Below, piece by piece: positions 16,764 through 26,477 of a DNA stretch of 64,000 nt (positions are counted from its first letter, which is position 1; the number at the start of each line of letters is the position of its first letter). The stretch is from contig NZ_JBEWCD010000002.1 of the NCBI RefSeq assembly GCF_040530035.1, positions 1,364,001 through 1,428,000 of the forward strand. Direction: 5' to 3'. This DNA is from Roseibium sp. HPY-6 (GTDB taxonomy: Bacteria > Pseudomonadota > Alphaproteobacteria > Rhizobiales > Stappiaceae). Below the pieces are notes generated by a model. The model searched no databases and was not told where the DNA came from. It saw only the letters and a list, made by a program, of their open reading frames with translations. Position numbers and translations under genes: made by a program.

Positions 16764-18281
16764 ATGTCAGACGGCGTATCCCACGAACTTGAATCTCACA
16801 AGAAGGCCGCGCGCCGCTTACGCAAGGCGTATGCCAAGGGGGATCCCGAAGCGCGTGCCCGCCTCGCATCTCATGTCAGCCAGGACAAGGACCTCAGGCA
16901 CGCTGACTTCCTTCATGTTGTTGCCCGCGAGGCAGGACAGGACAGTTGGCCCAAGCTGAAATTCGCTCTGGAAAGCGCGGCCATGAGCCGCGAGGAGAAA
17001 GCCGAGCGGCTGAAAATGGCGCTCTATTTCGGACAAAACTGGGTCATTGAAAGGCTGTTACAGGACGACCCCGGTTTGAAGGACGCCAATCTGGGGCTCC
17101 AAATAGCGTTATACGATCTGGCGTCTGTTCGCTCTGCCTTGGACGCTGACCCCTTAGCCGCAACGCAGGTCATAGGCGTGCGTACGCCGATCCTGCATCT
17201 GGCCTATTCAAAGGAAATACATCGTAGTCCCGAGAAGGCTCATGACATGCTGGCGATTGCCGAGCTTCTGGTTGCCGGCGGTGCCGATGTCGATGACGGA
17301 TATCCCGCTCAGCCGGGCGAAGACTACAAGATATCGGCCCTTTACGGGGCTCTTTGTCATGCAGACAATTTCGCACTTGGCGAGTGGTTGCTGGAACGTG
17401 GCGCCAATCCGAATGACGATGAGAGCCTTTACCACAGCACTGAACTTGGTCACACGAAAGCCCTCGAAGCTCTTTTGAGACACGGTGCGTTGCCGGACGG
17501 GACGAACGCGTTGCCCAGGGCTCTCGATTTCGACAACGAAGAAATGGTCAGGCTCTTGCTGGAGGGAGGCGCTGATCCCAACCTGAGCGTGCCGGACCAC
17601 CCGAGCGGGCAGCCGATGAACACGATACCCTCGCTTCATCAGGCGGCCAGGCGAGGCGGCTCCGTATGTGTTGTCAAACTGCTTCTGAAACACGGAGCGG
17701 ATCCGGAAGCGGTCTGGGACGGACACACCGCCCATGCCATGGCGCTCATTTACGGCAACAATGAAGTGGCAGACTATTTGGCAGCGCAAGGTCATGAGAG
17801 GCCGCTTGGCCGCAACGAGATCGTTCTTGCCGCATGTGCGTCGGGAAAGAGCTCGCCAGGGCGGTTAGAAACGGAGCGCCTGAGTGAAGAGGACCAGGGT
17901 CTGCTCACGCGGCTGGCGTTCATCCCGGGCAAGCTTGACCACATGAAACGGCTCGTTGACGCGGGACTGGATCCGGATGTGCCCGACAGCATGGGACTGC
18001 CACCCCTTCATGTTGCGGGTTGGAACGGCCTTGCGGAGGAAATGGTCTACTTTCTCTCGCTTGGTCCGGATCTGGCGCGAAAGAACGACTTTGGTGGAGA
18101 CGCCCTCGATACGGTACTTCATGGATCGGAATTTGCGCCGAGACGCCCGGAGGCTGACTACATCACTTGTGCGCGTTTGTTGCTGGAGGCCGGTAGCATT
18201 CTCTATCCGAAGTTCATCACCAATTGCGGCAATGAGGAAATGGCGCAGTTTCTGGAGGACTGGCGCGACGGTGTCCGCTAA
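16764..18281 (+). CDS. Ankyrin-repeat protein, 505 aa
   Basis: A cytoplasmic-looking protein with no signal peptide. Residues 1-90 are a helical, charged region (ESHKKAARRLRKAYAKGD), the type of N-terminus seen in ankyrin proteins of this class. Several ankyrin repeats follow, clearest at about 165-345 (AIAELLVAGGADVDDGY, LGEWLLERGANPNDDES, ALEALLRHGALPDG, MVRLLLEGGADPNLS, CVVKLLLKHGADPEA) and again at 390-470 (MKRLVDAGLDPDVPDSMGLPPLHVAGWNG). Ankyrin repeats bind other proteins; no partner is visible nearby. GGAG site at the ATG. The function is unknown. Confidence 0.9.
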   Translation: MSDGVSHELESHKKAARRLRKAYAKGDPEARARLASHVSQDKDLRHADFLHVVAREAGQDSWPKLKFALESAAMSREEKAERLKMALYFGQNWVIERLLQDDPGLKDANLGLQIALYDLASVRSALDADPLAATQVIGVRTPILHLAYSKEIHRSPEKAHDMLAIAELLVAGGADVDDGYPAQPGEDYKISALYGALCHADNFALGEWLLERGANPNDDESLYHSTELGHTKALEALLRHGALPDGTNALPRALDFDNEEMVRLLLEGGADPNLSVPDHPSGQPMNTIPSLHQAARRGGSVCVVKLLLKHGADPEAVWDGHTAHAMALIYGNNEVADYLAAQGHERPLGRNEIVLAACASGKSSPGRLETERLSEEDQGLLTRLAFIPGKLDHMKRLVDAGLDPDVPDSMGLPPLHVAGWNGLAEEMVYFLSLGPDLARKNDFGGDALDTVLHGSEFAPRRPEADYITCARLLLEAGSILYPKFITNCGNEEMAQFLEDWRDGVR

Positions 18282-18288
18282 GAAAAGG

Positions 18289-18310
18289 GGGCGGGCCATT
18301 CGGCTCGCCC
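18289..18310. other. GC-rich hairpin after the ankyrin gene
   Basis: GGGCGGGCC, ATTC loop, GGCTCGCCC: 9-bp stem with one G-T pair, 7 bp after the stop. No T run on the plus strand, so it is a weak terminator candidate. Confidence 0.45.
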
Positions 18311-18407
18311 AATCCCAATCTCTGGTCGCAGATACGGTTGTTTTGACCGGGCGCTAAATCTGCTTTTAAGTCGACGTCGTTGGGTTGGGTTTCATCGGAG
18401 GGGTCAC

Positions 18408-19214
18408 ATGGAAGACTCAATGGATCAGGTGGCGGCCTATATGCCGCTACTCATAAACGCGGCCAAGGCCGTCGTCGTTCTCGTTATCGGCTGGATGCTT
18501 GCCGGATTTTTGTCCCGTGTGGTCAGAAAACGGATCGTCAGCCAGCCGCAGATCGATGACACGATCGGCGGATTTGCGGCCTCGATCGTAAGGTGGCTTG
18601 TTCTTCTGGTCACCTTCATCGCAGTGCTGCAACTGTTCGGGATCCAGGCCACCAGTCTTGTCGCCGTTCTCGGCGCCGGTACGCTCGCGATCGGCCTCGC
18701 TTTACAGGGAACGCTGAGCGATGTCGCAGCAGGCGTCATGCTGATCATCTTCCGGCCATACAAGATCGGCCAATTCGTTGATATCGGCGGAACGTCAGGC
18801 ACGGTGAAGGATCTCAACATCTTCGTCACCGAACTTGTCACGCCGGACAATGTCCAGATCATCATGCCTAACGGTCAGGCCTGGGGAACGGTTGTTACCA
18901 ACTATTCCGCTCATGACACGCGGCGTCTCGACCTGACTTTTGGCATCGACTACGGGGACGATGCGGACAAGGCCATTCAGATTATCCTGGATGTCGCCAA
19001 TGCCGACGAGCGCGTGCACAAGGATCCGGAGCCCTGGGTGCGGGTAACCAATCTGGGTGACAGTTCGGTCGACCTTGGCGTCCGGCTTTGGTGTGACGCC
19101 GGTGACTATTGGGAACTGAAGTTTCACATGTTGAAGTCGGTCAAAGAAGCCTTTGACGCCGGCGGTGTCTCCATTCCCTATCCGCATTCTGTCGAAATTC
19201 AGAAGACGGGCTGA
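18408..19214 (+). CDS. Small-conductance mechanosensitive channel (MscS family)
   Basis: A 268-aa inner-membrane channel of the short MscS type. Three membrane spans lie at about residues 12-35, 58-80 and 84-110; the pore helix has alternating Gly and Ala (VLGAGTLAIGLALQGTLSDVAAGVMLI). The beta domain (IGQFVDIGGTSGTVKDLNIFVTEL, then IIMPNGQAWG) and the C-terminal domain follow. It opens on membrane tension to release solutes after osmotic downshock. ATG at 18408 with a strong GGAGGGG site. An intrinsic terminator follows (19235-19269). The next gene is an ion antiporter on the other strand. Confidence 0.95.
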   Translation: MEDSMDQVAAYMPLLINAAKAVVVLVIGWMLAGFLSRVVRKRIVSQPQIDDTIGGFAASIVRWLVLLVTFIAVLQLFGIQATSLVAVLGAGTLAIGLALQGTLSDVAAGVMLIIFRPYKIGQFVDIGGTSGTVKDLNIFVTELVTPDNVQIIMPNGQAWGTVVTNYSAHDTRRLDLTFGIDYGDDADKAIQIILDVANADERVHKDPEPWVRVTNLGDSSVDLGVRLWCDAGDYWELKFHMLKSVKEAFDAGGVSIPYPHSVEIQKTG

Positions 19215-19234
19215 GGCTCATTTGCCTTTAATCG

Positions 19235-19269
19235 GAGACCGCGTCATCCTGATGCGGTCTCTTTCTTTT
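19235..19269 (+). terminator. Rho-independent terminator of the MscS gene
   Basis: Stem starting GAGACCGC (19235-19242), continued by GTC, loop ATCCT, GAT and GCGGTCTC (to 19261), followed by TTTCTTTT. It overlaps the last codons of the convergent antiporter gene. Confidence 0.8.
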
Positions 19270-22018
19270 CGCCTTTGTCCGCTGTGTCTTCGGCTTCGGC
19301 ATCGATGGAGGACGTGTCATCGGGAAATTCGATCGTTTCGGTGAGCGTGATCTCTTCCTTGACCTCGATCCGGAGTTTCGGTGCCGGTGGCTCAGCCTTG
19401 TCCGCAGCCTCGCTGTCCGAAGGGGCCGCCGATCCTTCCACCTCCACCGGTTCAGCCTCTTGAACAACCTGATTGTCCTGCGATGAACTGTCGGAAAATT
19501 GCGGAACGACGGGGTCTTCCAATTCGTGCTCGGCCTTGTCGGTATTCATGAGCTGGCGCTTTGTGGCAAGCTCGACCACATGAGCGCGCAGGTCCGGGTG
19601 TTCCTCCATCAAAGACTTGAAGTCATGGGCGCCAAGACTGAGCAACTGGCAATACCCGAGCGCAACAACGTCCGCGCTGCGGCGCCCGCCTGTCATGAGG
19701 GCGATTTCGCCGAAGACGTCGCCGCGTCCGAGACGGACGCTATGCGTGGGTGCCTGAACTTCCACCGCACCTGAGGCGATGAAATAGGCGGCATCGCCTT
19801 TGTCACCGCGGCGGATCAGCCTCTCGCTGGGGGTTGCGAATTGCGGCCTCATCATCCGCCGGATCGCCTTCTGTTGCTTCCGGGGAAGGTCCTTGAAAAG
19901 CGGGTGTGCGCCGACTAGGTCCCCGGTTTTCAGACCGAGATCCAGTTTTGGCCGCGTATGGCTCGTTCGCCTGGTCCGCTCAACATCGCGCAGAAGATCC
20001 CGGTGAAGCTCCGTTCCGATCAGCATTTGCCCCTTGGCTTCGTCATAGGCGGTTTCTTCCAGCCGCACACCTGCCTTCAACAGGAACTGGCTTTCCAGCG
20101 CATCGGCATAGTCGGGATATTGTAGGCGCAGCGCATCGACAGCCTGAATGGTTTCGTCCTGTCTGAGACACAGCATGTCGTGCAGAATGTCGGCCACGCG
20201 ATCTCCCAGGAGCGGCCTTATGCGGCTGTTGTTGAAGTCGATCAGCTCGTCGGCGAGGATCCTGTAAATCAGCAGAAACTCGAACCGGTCCGCAAGCCTG
20301 TTGGCAAGCGGCCGTGCAATTCTGAGGCGCCTTTGCAGCGCCTGGGCAAACCTGAAACCGAACCCGAATTTCAACGGCTGACGCGTTGCCTTGTTGTAAC
20401 CGCTGCGACCGTCGCTTCGTGTCAGGTCACCTATGCGGCCTGTGAGGGTCAGAAAGCGCGAAACTGCGCGCCCGGAAATGGTCTTTTCGTGAAAGTGTTC
20501 CAGGACGAGTTGCTGCTCGCGATCGGCAAGCGCTATCAGTCCCATGCGGACCCTGTCCCAGTCCTTGAGTTCTTCAAGCTTGTTTGTTTCCGAGGCTGCA
20601 GCTGCGGCTCGGTCTTCGTAGCCTTTCAGTACTTCTTCCGTGACGTTTTCATCGATGTGGTAGCTTTTTGCCGCAGCTTTGAGTTCTGAGCGCACATCCA
20701 GCAGAGCCAGAGATAGAAACTGGGTCCTGAGAGCTTCGTCCCGAGCATTCAGGCGATCAAGGCCTAACAGGCGGATCAACGGCTTTAAGCTTGTGCCGTA
20801 GACCAGCAGCGTGAAGAGGACGAAACCAGTCGCCAGCTTGGTCACGAAACCGGACACGTCTTCGGACAGGATGGCGTGTTCGGAAACGCTCAGTGCCAGG
20901 ATGAGCGTAACGGCTCCGCGCATGCCGCCCCACAAGATGACGGTCTTGTATTTGTTGCTGACCGACTGTCCGGCACCGAAAAGGCTCATCATTGGCAGTA
21001 GACCAAAGATCACCACGGCACGGGCGGCCAGTGCAGCGACGATAACAACGAGCAGCAGCAGGATGTCGATGGGTGTGAAGCCGGCGACCAGCTTCGGTAT
21101 GAGAATGGCCGACAACAGGAAGATAAGCGAAGCGGCCCAGAACGAGAGTTGCTCCCAGACGGCGTGAAGAAACTGCCAGTTGGCGGGCTGGATGCGTGAC
21201 AGACCATAAAGATTGAAGATCGTGCCGGCACAGACAACGGCAACGACGGCGGAAACGTCTGCGAACTGGTCACTGAGCACATAGGTGCCGTAGGGCAGGG
21301 CCAGGCTGAGCGTCACCTGCGCGAGCGGCAAATCACGCATCAGGGACAACAGGCTGACCGCGACCCGGGCCAGAATGGCACCGACAATCAGGCCGCCGAT
21401 GAAGGAGCGCCCGAAGGCAATCACGGCTTCGCTGATCGTCAGCGACTCGTGCTGCGTAAGGACACCCATCAGGATCACGAAGATGACGATCGCGGCGGCG
21501 TCGTTGAGAAGGCTTTCGCCCTCGACGATCCGCCCGAGCCTTGCGGGTGCGCCGATGTCCCGGAAGATTGCCACGACGGCGACCGGGTCCGTCGTGGCAA
21601 CGATCGAGCCGAGAAGCAGGCACACCACCAGCGACATGCCCGCCAGCGGGTAGAGAGCGACGCCAATGAACGCCGTCGCAACAAAAACCGCCAGGACGGC
21701 CATAACAAGGATCGGCACAAGATCTTCAAGAATTCGGCGTATGTCGAGTGTCAGCGTTGTCTGGAACAACAGCAGCGGTAGGAACATGTAAAGGATCATC
21801 TCTGAGTTCAGAGGCGGATCCGCGAAGACTTGCGCAAAATCGTCGAACTTGTTGGTATGGTTTGTATAAAACAGATAGGTCGCGGAAATCCCGATCAGGG
21901 TACCAACGACGGCGAGCAGGACACTCGGCGCAAGACCGAGCCGCCGAGCGAGCGGTTGCAGCAATGAGATTGTTATCAATAAAAGCGCAAAGGCGCCTGT
22001 AATTAATGGTGTTTCCAT
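19244..22018 (-). CDS. Na+/H+ antiporter (CPA1/NhaP type) with C-terminal cyclic-nucleotide-binding domain
   Basis: A 924-aa membrane protein. Residues 1-410 hold about 12-13 spans of a sodium/proton exchanger, including the ion-binding Asp region (LLGSIVATTDPVAVVAIF and EGESLLNDAAAIVIF). A helical cytoplasmic region follows (about 410-690). Residues 700-820 are a cNMP-binding domain with the phosphate cassette FGEIALMTGGRRSADVVA, so activity is probably controlled by cAMP or cGMP. The last 100 residues are acidic and probably disordered. A similar layout is found in SOS1-like and SLC9C-type exchangers. It should act in sodium or pH balance at the inner membrane. Confidence 0.93.
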   Translation of the reverse strand: METPLITGAFALLLITISLLQPLARRLGLAPSVLLAVVGTLIGISATYLFYTNHTNKFDDFAQVFADPPLNSEMILYMFLPLLLFQTTLTLDIRRILEDLVPILVMAVLAVFVATAFIGVALYPLAGMSLVVCLLLGSIVATTDPVAVVAIFRDIGAPARLGRIVEGESLLNDAAAIVIFVILMGVLTQHESLTISEAVIAFGRSFIGGLIVGAILARVAVSLLSLMRDLPLAQVTLSLALPYGTYVLSDQFADVSAVVAVVCAGTIFNLYGLSRIQPANWQFLHAVWEQLSFWAASLIFLLSAILIPKLVAGFTPIDILLLLVVIVAALAARAVVIFGLLPMMSLFGAGQSVSNKYKTVILWGGMRGAVTLILALSVSEHAILSEDVSGFVTKLATGFVLFTLLVYGTSLKPLIRLLGLDRLNARDEALRTQFLSLALLDVRSELKAAAKSYHIDENVTEEVLKGYEDRAAAAASETNKLEELKDWDRVRMGLIALADREQQLVLEHFHEKTISGRAVSRFLTLTGRIGDLTRSDGRSGYNKATRQPLKFGFGFRFAQALQRRLRIARPLANRLADRFEFLLIYRILADELIDFNNSRIRPLLGDRVADILHDMLCLRQDETIQAVDALRLQYPDYADALESQFLLKAGVRLEETAYDEAKGQMLIGTELHRDLLRDVERTRRTSHTRPKLDLGLKTGDLVGAHPLFKDLPRKQQKAIRRMMRPQFATPSERLIRRGDKGDAAYFIASGAVEVQAPTHSVRLGRGDVFGEIALMTGGRRSADVVALGYCQLLSLGAHDFKSLMEEHPDLRAHVVELATKRQLMNTDKAEHELEDPVVPQFSDSSSQDNQVVQEAEPVEVEGSAAPSDSEAADKAEPPAPKLRIEVKEEITLTETIEFPDDTSSIDAEAEDTADKGEKKETASG

Positions 22019-22083
22019 AAACGCAATGTGCCTTGTGAATGCGGCGATATCAAATTCACGAGAGATTTATGCCTAATGGCCGT

Positions 22084-23004
22084 TCAGCTCTCACGAACTG
22101 CTTTGCGCTCGGAGAGCCAAATGCCGCCGAGCACCAAGATAAGTGCAATGCCGTGGTGCCATTTGAAGGGCTCGTCCAGGATGGTAACCGCCAGCACGGC
22201 CGCGAAAATCGGAACAAGATTTATGAAAACGCCGGCACGGGGTGGTCCTATGAGTTCGACGCCCCGCATGAAGAAAATCTGTGACAGGCACGAAGGAAAG
22301 ACTGCGATATAGAGAACGACAAGCCAGCCGTCGAAAGACGGCAACTGGGCACTGCCCGTGGCCACTTCGAACACGAGCCCTGGGATGGAGGCAATAACCG
22401 AGATCCCCGAAAGGGCCGCAAAGAATGTCAGGCCCGAGACCTTCGGGCGGTTTCTAAGGGCGAGGGCATACCCGGAATAGAGCACACATGACAGCAGCAT
22501 GTAGCCGTCACCCGGGTTGACCGCGAGCGACAAGAGAACGTCTAGACTGCCCTGTGCTGCGATCAGGGTGACGCCGACAAGTGTCAGCAGAATGCCCAGC
22601 ACCTGGAGCAAACGGACCTTGGTGCCGAACGCGATGACCGACCCGATCAGGACAATGATCGGCATTGACCCCTGGATAATCCCGAGATTGACCGCGGTCG
22701 TCTGGGTTGCCGCGACATAGAAGAGCGAATTGAAGCCGACAAAACCGAATGCGGCCATCAGGATCATGCGCGGCAGGTAGGGCCGCATCACGTCCCAGTC
22801 CGAACGGATTTTTCCCCAGAACAGAGGGACAAGAATGGCCGCGACGATCAGCCAGCGCAGAAAAACCACCATCATTGGAGAGACTTCGCCCACGGCAAGA
22901 CGACCGGCGACTGTGTTGCCGCCCCAGAAGAGGGCGGTCAGCGTCAACATGACAAAGGCATTGCCGTAGGTCAGATCGCCAAATCGTCTTGCAATCGCAA
23001 ACAT
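22084..23004 (-). CDS. DMT superfamily permease (EamA domains)
   Basis: A 306-aa membrane protein with about ten hydrophobic segments in two EamA repeats. The first repeat starts ALFWGGNTVAGRLAVGEVSP, the second SCVLYSGYALALRN. Substrates of such carriers are amino acids, metabolites or amines, not predictable here. The start is the ATG at 23004 (MFAIARRFGDLTYGNAF) with a GGA site; a longer frame runs into the opposite strand of glcB and is not used. It is divergent from glcB. Confidence 0.9.
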   Translation of the reverse strand: MFAIARRFGDLTYGNAFVMLTLTALFWGGNTVAGRLAVGEVSPMMVVFLRWLIVAAILVPLFWGKIRSDWDVMRPYLPRMILMAAFGFVGFNSLFYVAATQTTAVNLGIIQGSMPIIVLIGSVIAFGTKVRLLQVLGILLTLVGVTLIAAQGSLDVLLSLAVNPGDGYMLLSCVLYSGYALALRNRPKVSGLTFFAALSGISVIASIPGLVFEVATGSAQLPSFDGWLVVLYIAVFPSCLSQIFFMRGVELIGPPRAGVFINLVPIFAAVLAVTILDEPFKWHHGIALILVLGGIWLSERKAVRES

Positions 23005-23229
23005 AAAGATCCTTGTTCGGAAGAGCGGCTCGGAGAGCAACCGGTAACGGATTGCAGGTGTGACGGAAAGCCAAATTTTCGGATCGCGCACGCGTTGGTG
23101 TAGATAATTTTTTTGATTATTTCCAAAAAGGAAAAAGTCATGGGCCCGTTGGTGCGATTGACGATCGGCAGGTTTGACCCCAAAACACATGGTTACAAAC
23201 GAACGCGAGCCGAGTGTCTGGAGAAAAGA

Positions 23230-25389
23230 ATGACCGCCCGAACTGAAGCCCACGGATTGCAAGTCGCAAACGTCCTTTATGAATTCGTGAATGAAAAAGC
23301 TTTGCCGGGCACGGGCATCGACCAGGACCACTTCTGGAAAAGCCTGTCTTCCCTGATCCACGATCTTGCGCCGAAGAACAAGGCACTGCTGGACAAACGT
23401 GACGCGCTTCAGTTGAAGATCGATGCGTGGCACAAGGCCAATCCCGGCACGCCGGACATGTCGTCATACAAGGCGTTCTTGAGCGAAATCGGCTATCTGG
23501 TTCCCAAGGGCGAAGATTTTTCGGTCGGAACAGACCGGGTCGATCCGGAGATAGGTTCTGTCGCCGGGCCGCAGCTTGTCGTGCCGGTTATGAACGCGCG
23601 CTACGCGCTGAACGCTGCCAATGCCCGATGGGGATCTCTATATGATGCGCTCTACGGAACGGACGCGATGGGCTCAAAACCCCAGCCGGGAGGATTTGAC
23701 GAAGCACGCGGTGCCGAGGTGATCGCATATGCGCGCGGTGTACTCGATGAAGCCGCTCCGCTTGCCAGCGGCAGTTGGTCCGAGGCAACGGGTCTCAGTA
23801 TTGAGGGGGGCGCACTTCAGATTGCCACGGCCGATGGCGGCACGACGCTCAAAAACGCGGGGCAGTTCGCCGGCTACTCTGGAAGCGCTGAAGCTCCGTA
23901 CAAAATCCTGCTCGTGAAAAACGGCCTTCACCTGGAGATTAACGTCGACAGCCAGCACCCGATCGGAAAAACCGACAGGGCGCATATCTCGGACGTCATT
24001 GTTGAATCCGCCATGTCGACGATCATGGATTGCGAAGACTCAGTTGCAGCGGTTGATGCGGACGACAAGGTTGTCGTCTACACCAACTGGCTCGGCCTGA
24101 TGAAGGGCGACCTGGAAGAAACATTCCAGAAGGGCGGTCAGACGGTCACGCGCCAGTTGCACGGGGACCGAAACTATACGGCACCGGATGGAAGCGCATT
24201 GACGCTCCATGGCCGCTCGCTTCTGCTTGTGAGAAATGTCGGGCATCTGATGACCATCGATGCCGTCCTCGACAACCAGGGGAATGAGGTTCCCGAGGGA
24301 CTGCTCGACGGCATGATAACGTCGCTGATCGCCTTGCATGACATTGGCGCGAATGGCGGGAACACCAACAGCCGCGCCGGCTCGGTCTATATCGTGAAGC
24401 CGAAGATGCACGGGCCCGAGGAAGTTGCCTTCGCCAGTGAAATCTTCGACCGGGTCGAAGATGCGCTCGGCATGGAGCGGAACACACTCAAAATGGGCAT
24501 TATGGACGAAGAGCGCCGGACAACGCTCAATCTGCGGGAATGCATCCGCCAGGCCAAAGACCGGGTGTTCTTCATCAACACCGGCTTTTTGGATCGCACC
24601 GGCGACGAAATGCACACCTCGATGGAAGCCGGTCCGATGATCCGCAAGGGCGATATGAAGACCTCGACCTGGATCGGGGCTTATGAAAACAACAATGTCG
24701 ATGTCGGTCTTGCCTGTGGTCTGCCGGGTCACGCTCAGATCGGCAAGGGCATGTGGGCCATGCCGGATCTGATGAAGGCGATGCTGGAGCAGAAGATCGG
24801 ACATCCAATGTCCGGCGCCAACACGGCCTGGGTCCCGTCCCCGACAGCGGCAACGCTTCACGCGCTGCACTATTACAAGGTGTCCGTATCCGACCGGCAG
24901 GCGGAGCTGAAGTCGCGTGAAGCGGCCAAACTCGATGACGTCCTCTCCATTCCCGTGGCTGAGCGACCGAACTGGGCTCCCGACGACATTCAGGCAGAAC
25001 TCGACAACAACGCCCAGGGCATTCTGGGGTACGTCGTGCGCTGGGTTGAGCAGGGGATCGGGTGTTCCAAAGTGCCGGATATCAACAATGTGGGCCTGAT
25101 GGAAGACAGGGCGACGTTGCGGATTTCTTCGCAGCACATTGCCAACTGGCTCCATCATGGTGTCGTCACGAAGGATCAGGTTCTGGAGACGATGAAGCGC
25201 ATGGCCGCCGTTGTTGACGGGCAGAACGCTCATGACCCGGTCTATCGGCCGATGGCTGCGGATTTTGAAGGCTCGGTCGCATTCCAGGCAGCCTGCGAAC
25301 TTGTGCTTGAAGGCACCAGCCAGCCGAACGGCTATACCGAACCTGTCCTCCATCGCCGCCGGATCGAATTCAAGTCCAAGGCGGCTTGA
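23230..25389 (+). CDS. glcB: Malate synthase G
   Basis: A 719-aa enzyme, the usual length for the G form. It condenses glyoxylate with acetyl-CoA to malate, the last step of glyoxylate use, so cells can grow on glycolate, C2 acids or acids giving glyoxylate. Typical blocks are [43 protein letters not shown] (catalytic Arg, acetyl-CoA region), [17 protein letters not shown] and [18 protein letters not shown] (read [16 protein letters not shown]). The ATG at 23230 gives [19 protein letters not shown] with a GGAG site. The neighbours downstream include a pair of hydrolases that could feed glycolate or glyoxylate. Confidence 0.97.
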   Translation: MTARTEAHGLQVANVLYEFVNEKALPGTGIDQDHFWKSLSSLIHDLAPKNKALLDKRDALQLKIDAWHKANPGTPDMSSYKAFLSEIGYLVPKGEDFSVGTDRVDPEIGSVAGPQLVVPVMNARYALNAANARWGSLYDALYGTDAMGSKPQPGGFDEARGAEVIAYARGVLDEAAPLASGSWSEATGLSIEGGALQIATADGGTTLKNAGQFAGYSGSAEAPYKILLVKNGLHLEINVDSQHPIGKTDRAHISDVIVESAMSTIMDCEDSVAAVDADDKVVVYTNWLGLMKGDLEETFQKGGQTVTRQLHGDRNYTAPDGSALTLHGRSLLLVRNVGHLMTIDAVLDNQGNEVPEGLLDGMITSLIALHDIGANGGNTNSRAGSVYIVKPKMHGPEEVAFASEIFDRVEDALGMERNTLKMGIMDEERRTTLNLRECIRQAKDRVFFINTGFLDRTGDEMHTSMEAGPMIRKGDMKTSTWIGAYENNNVDVGLACGLPGHAQIGKGMWAMPDLMKAMLEQKIGHPMSGANTAWVPSPTAATLHALHYYKVSVSDRQAELKSREAAKLDDVLSIPVAERPNWAPDDIQAELDNNAQGILGYVVRWVEQGIGCSKVPDINNVGLMEDRATLRISSQHIANWLHHGVVTKDQVLETMKRMAAVVDGQNAHDPVYRPMAADFEGSVAFQAACELVLEGTSQPNGYTEPVLHRRRIEFKSKAA

Positions 25390-25417
25390 GACCTCTTCTT
25401 GGTTTCGAGCAGGTTAC

Positions 25418-25468
25418 CTTTGCAAAGAGCGATTTAGCGAGGTCCCCGCGAAATCGTTCCTTTGCAAG
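25418..25468. other. Long imperfect inverted repeat after glcB
   Basis: Arms 25418-25435 and 25451-25468 pair over 17 bp with one bulge and two G-T pairs; the 15-nt loop holds a further GCG/CGC stem. It lies between convergent glcB and the LysR gene, 29 bp past the glcB stop. No T run. It is probably an mRNA-end structure for glcB. Confidence 0.5.
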
Positions 25469-25489
25469 AATGATTCAAGAGCGGTCTGA

Positions 25490-26368
25490 TCATCCCGCCA
25501 GTTTAAGGGGCGAGGAGGCCTGCACTTCCTTGCCGATTTCGGAAACAAGCGCCTTGACGGCGGCGCTGTCCGATCCGGCGCGCACGCGCGCGATGAAGAC
25601 GATGTCGGGTGGTTTTGGAAAGATGCCTTCGATGATGGAAATGTCGGGCGTGATGTGAAGCCCGTTGAGGAGAGCGACGCCGAGGCCTGAGCGAACCGCG
25701 CTCTGGATCCCGGCCGAACTCGGGCATTCCAGAATGCTCTCGAACGTGTGTCCCATGGAAAGGCCTTCCGAAAAGGCCCATCGCTTGTAGAAGCAATAGT
25801 TGTCGAAGGACAGAAACGGAATGCTGAGGTCTGTTTCCAGCTCCAGGTCGGGCGAACGTACCCAGTGCAAGGTGTCTTCGAAAAGGATCAGGTCTTCCGG
25901 CAATATGTCTTTCCGGAAGATCTGCATTACCGCAACGTCCAGATCACCAGCCCTCAGCCATTCCTGAACACAGAGGCTCTGGCTCGTTCGCGTCTGCACC
26001 TTGACGTTCGGAAAAAGCCGCATGAAACGCCCAAGGATCCGCGCAATTCCGCTGGTCGTCGTGTCTTCGGTCATGCCCAGCATAATCTTTCCCGATACTG
26101 GTTTCTTGCCGAGTGTTGCCAGTGCTTCATCATGAAGGTCCACGATGCGGCGCGCATAGTCGCACAGCCTCGCACCGGCATCGGTAAAGAGGGGTTCGCC
26201 CGGCCGGCGGGTCAGAAGACTGCAGTCCAGGTTCTGTTCCAGTCGCCGGATCTTGTGGCTCACTGCGGATTGAGAGACGTTCAAATGAGAGGCAGCGCGC
26301 GTCACGCCGCCATGCTTCGCGATGGTGAGCAAGGCACGCAACGCGTCTATTTCCAGCCGTTCCGACAC
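25490..26368 (-). CDS. LysR family regulator, divergent from the hydrolase operon
   Basis: A 292-aa regulator. Residues 3-62 hold the winged helix-turn-helix (ALRALLTIAKHGGVTRAASHLN, then VSQSAVSHKIRRLEQNL), and the rest is the inducer-binding domain. The GTG at 26368 is taken, with a GGAG site 7 nt upstream. It is transcribed away from the alpha/beta hydrolase gene at 26478. In the 109-bp shared promoter, the 9-mer ATATGACAA occurs twice, at 26380 and 26401, 21 bp apart (two helix turns), which fits a LysR-type site. It probably controls the hydrolase operon; the inducer is unknown. Confidence 0.92.
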   Translation of the reverse strand: MSERLEIDALRALLTIAKHGGVTRAASHLNVSQSAVSHKIRRLEQNLDCSLLTRRPGEPLFTDAGARLCDYARRIVDLHDEALATLGKKPVSGKIMLGMTEDTTTSGIARILGRFMRLFPNVKVQTRTSQSLCVQEWLRAGDLDVAVMQIFRKDILPEDLILFEDTLHWVRSPDLELETDLSIPFLSFDNYCFYKRWAFSEGLSMGHTFESILECPSSAGIQSAVRSGLGVALLNGLHITPDISIIEGIFPKPPDIVFIARVRAGSDSAAVKALVSEIGKEVQASSPLKLAG

Positions 26369-26379
26369 ATCAACGCTCC

Positions 26380-26409
26380 ATATGACAAAAACAGATCATG
26401 ATATGACAA
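26380..26409. promoter_or_regulatory. Direct repeat in the LysR/hydrolase promoter
   Basis: ATATGACAA at 26380-26388 and 26401-26409, 21 bp apart, followed by AT-rich sequence. Likely the binding site of the divergent LysR regulator or part of a promoter. Confidence 0.45.
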
Positions 26410-26477
26410 TCATTCATTTGCTTCATATAGTATCTGCGCGCTAGAGATTTTGAAAGGACGAAGTCTCGGGAGCGGAA

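Noticed and set aside
23005..23433. 143-residue N-terminal extension of the EamA permease
   Set aside because: It would run antisense through the glcB start and has no membrane or family pattern; the ATG at 23004 gives the normal length.
24040..25353. Long minus-strand open frame (437 codons) over glcB
   Set aside because: It is antisense to a certain malate synthase gene and is a by-product of GC-rich codon use; no family features.
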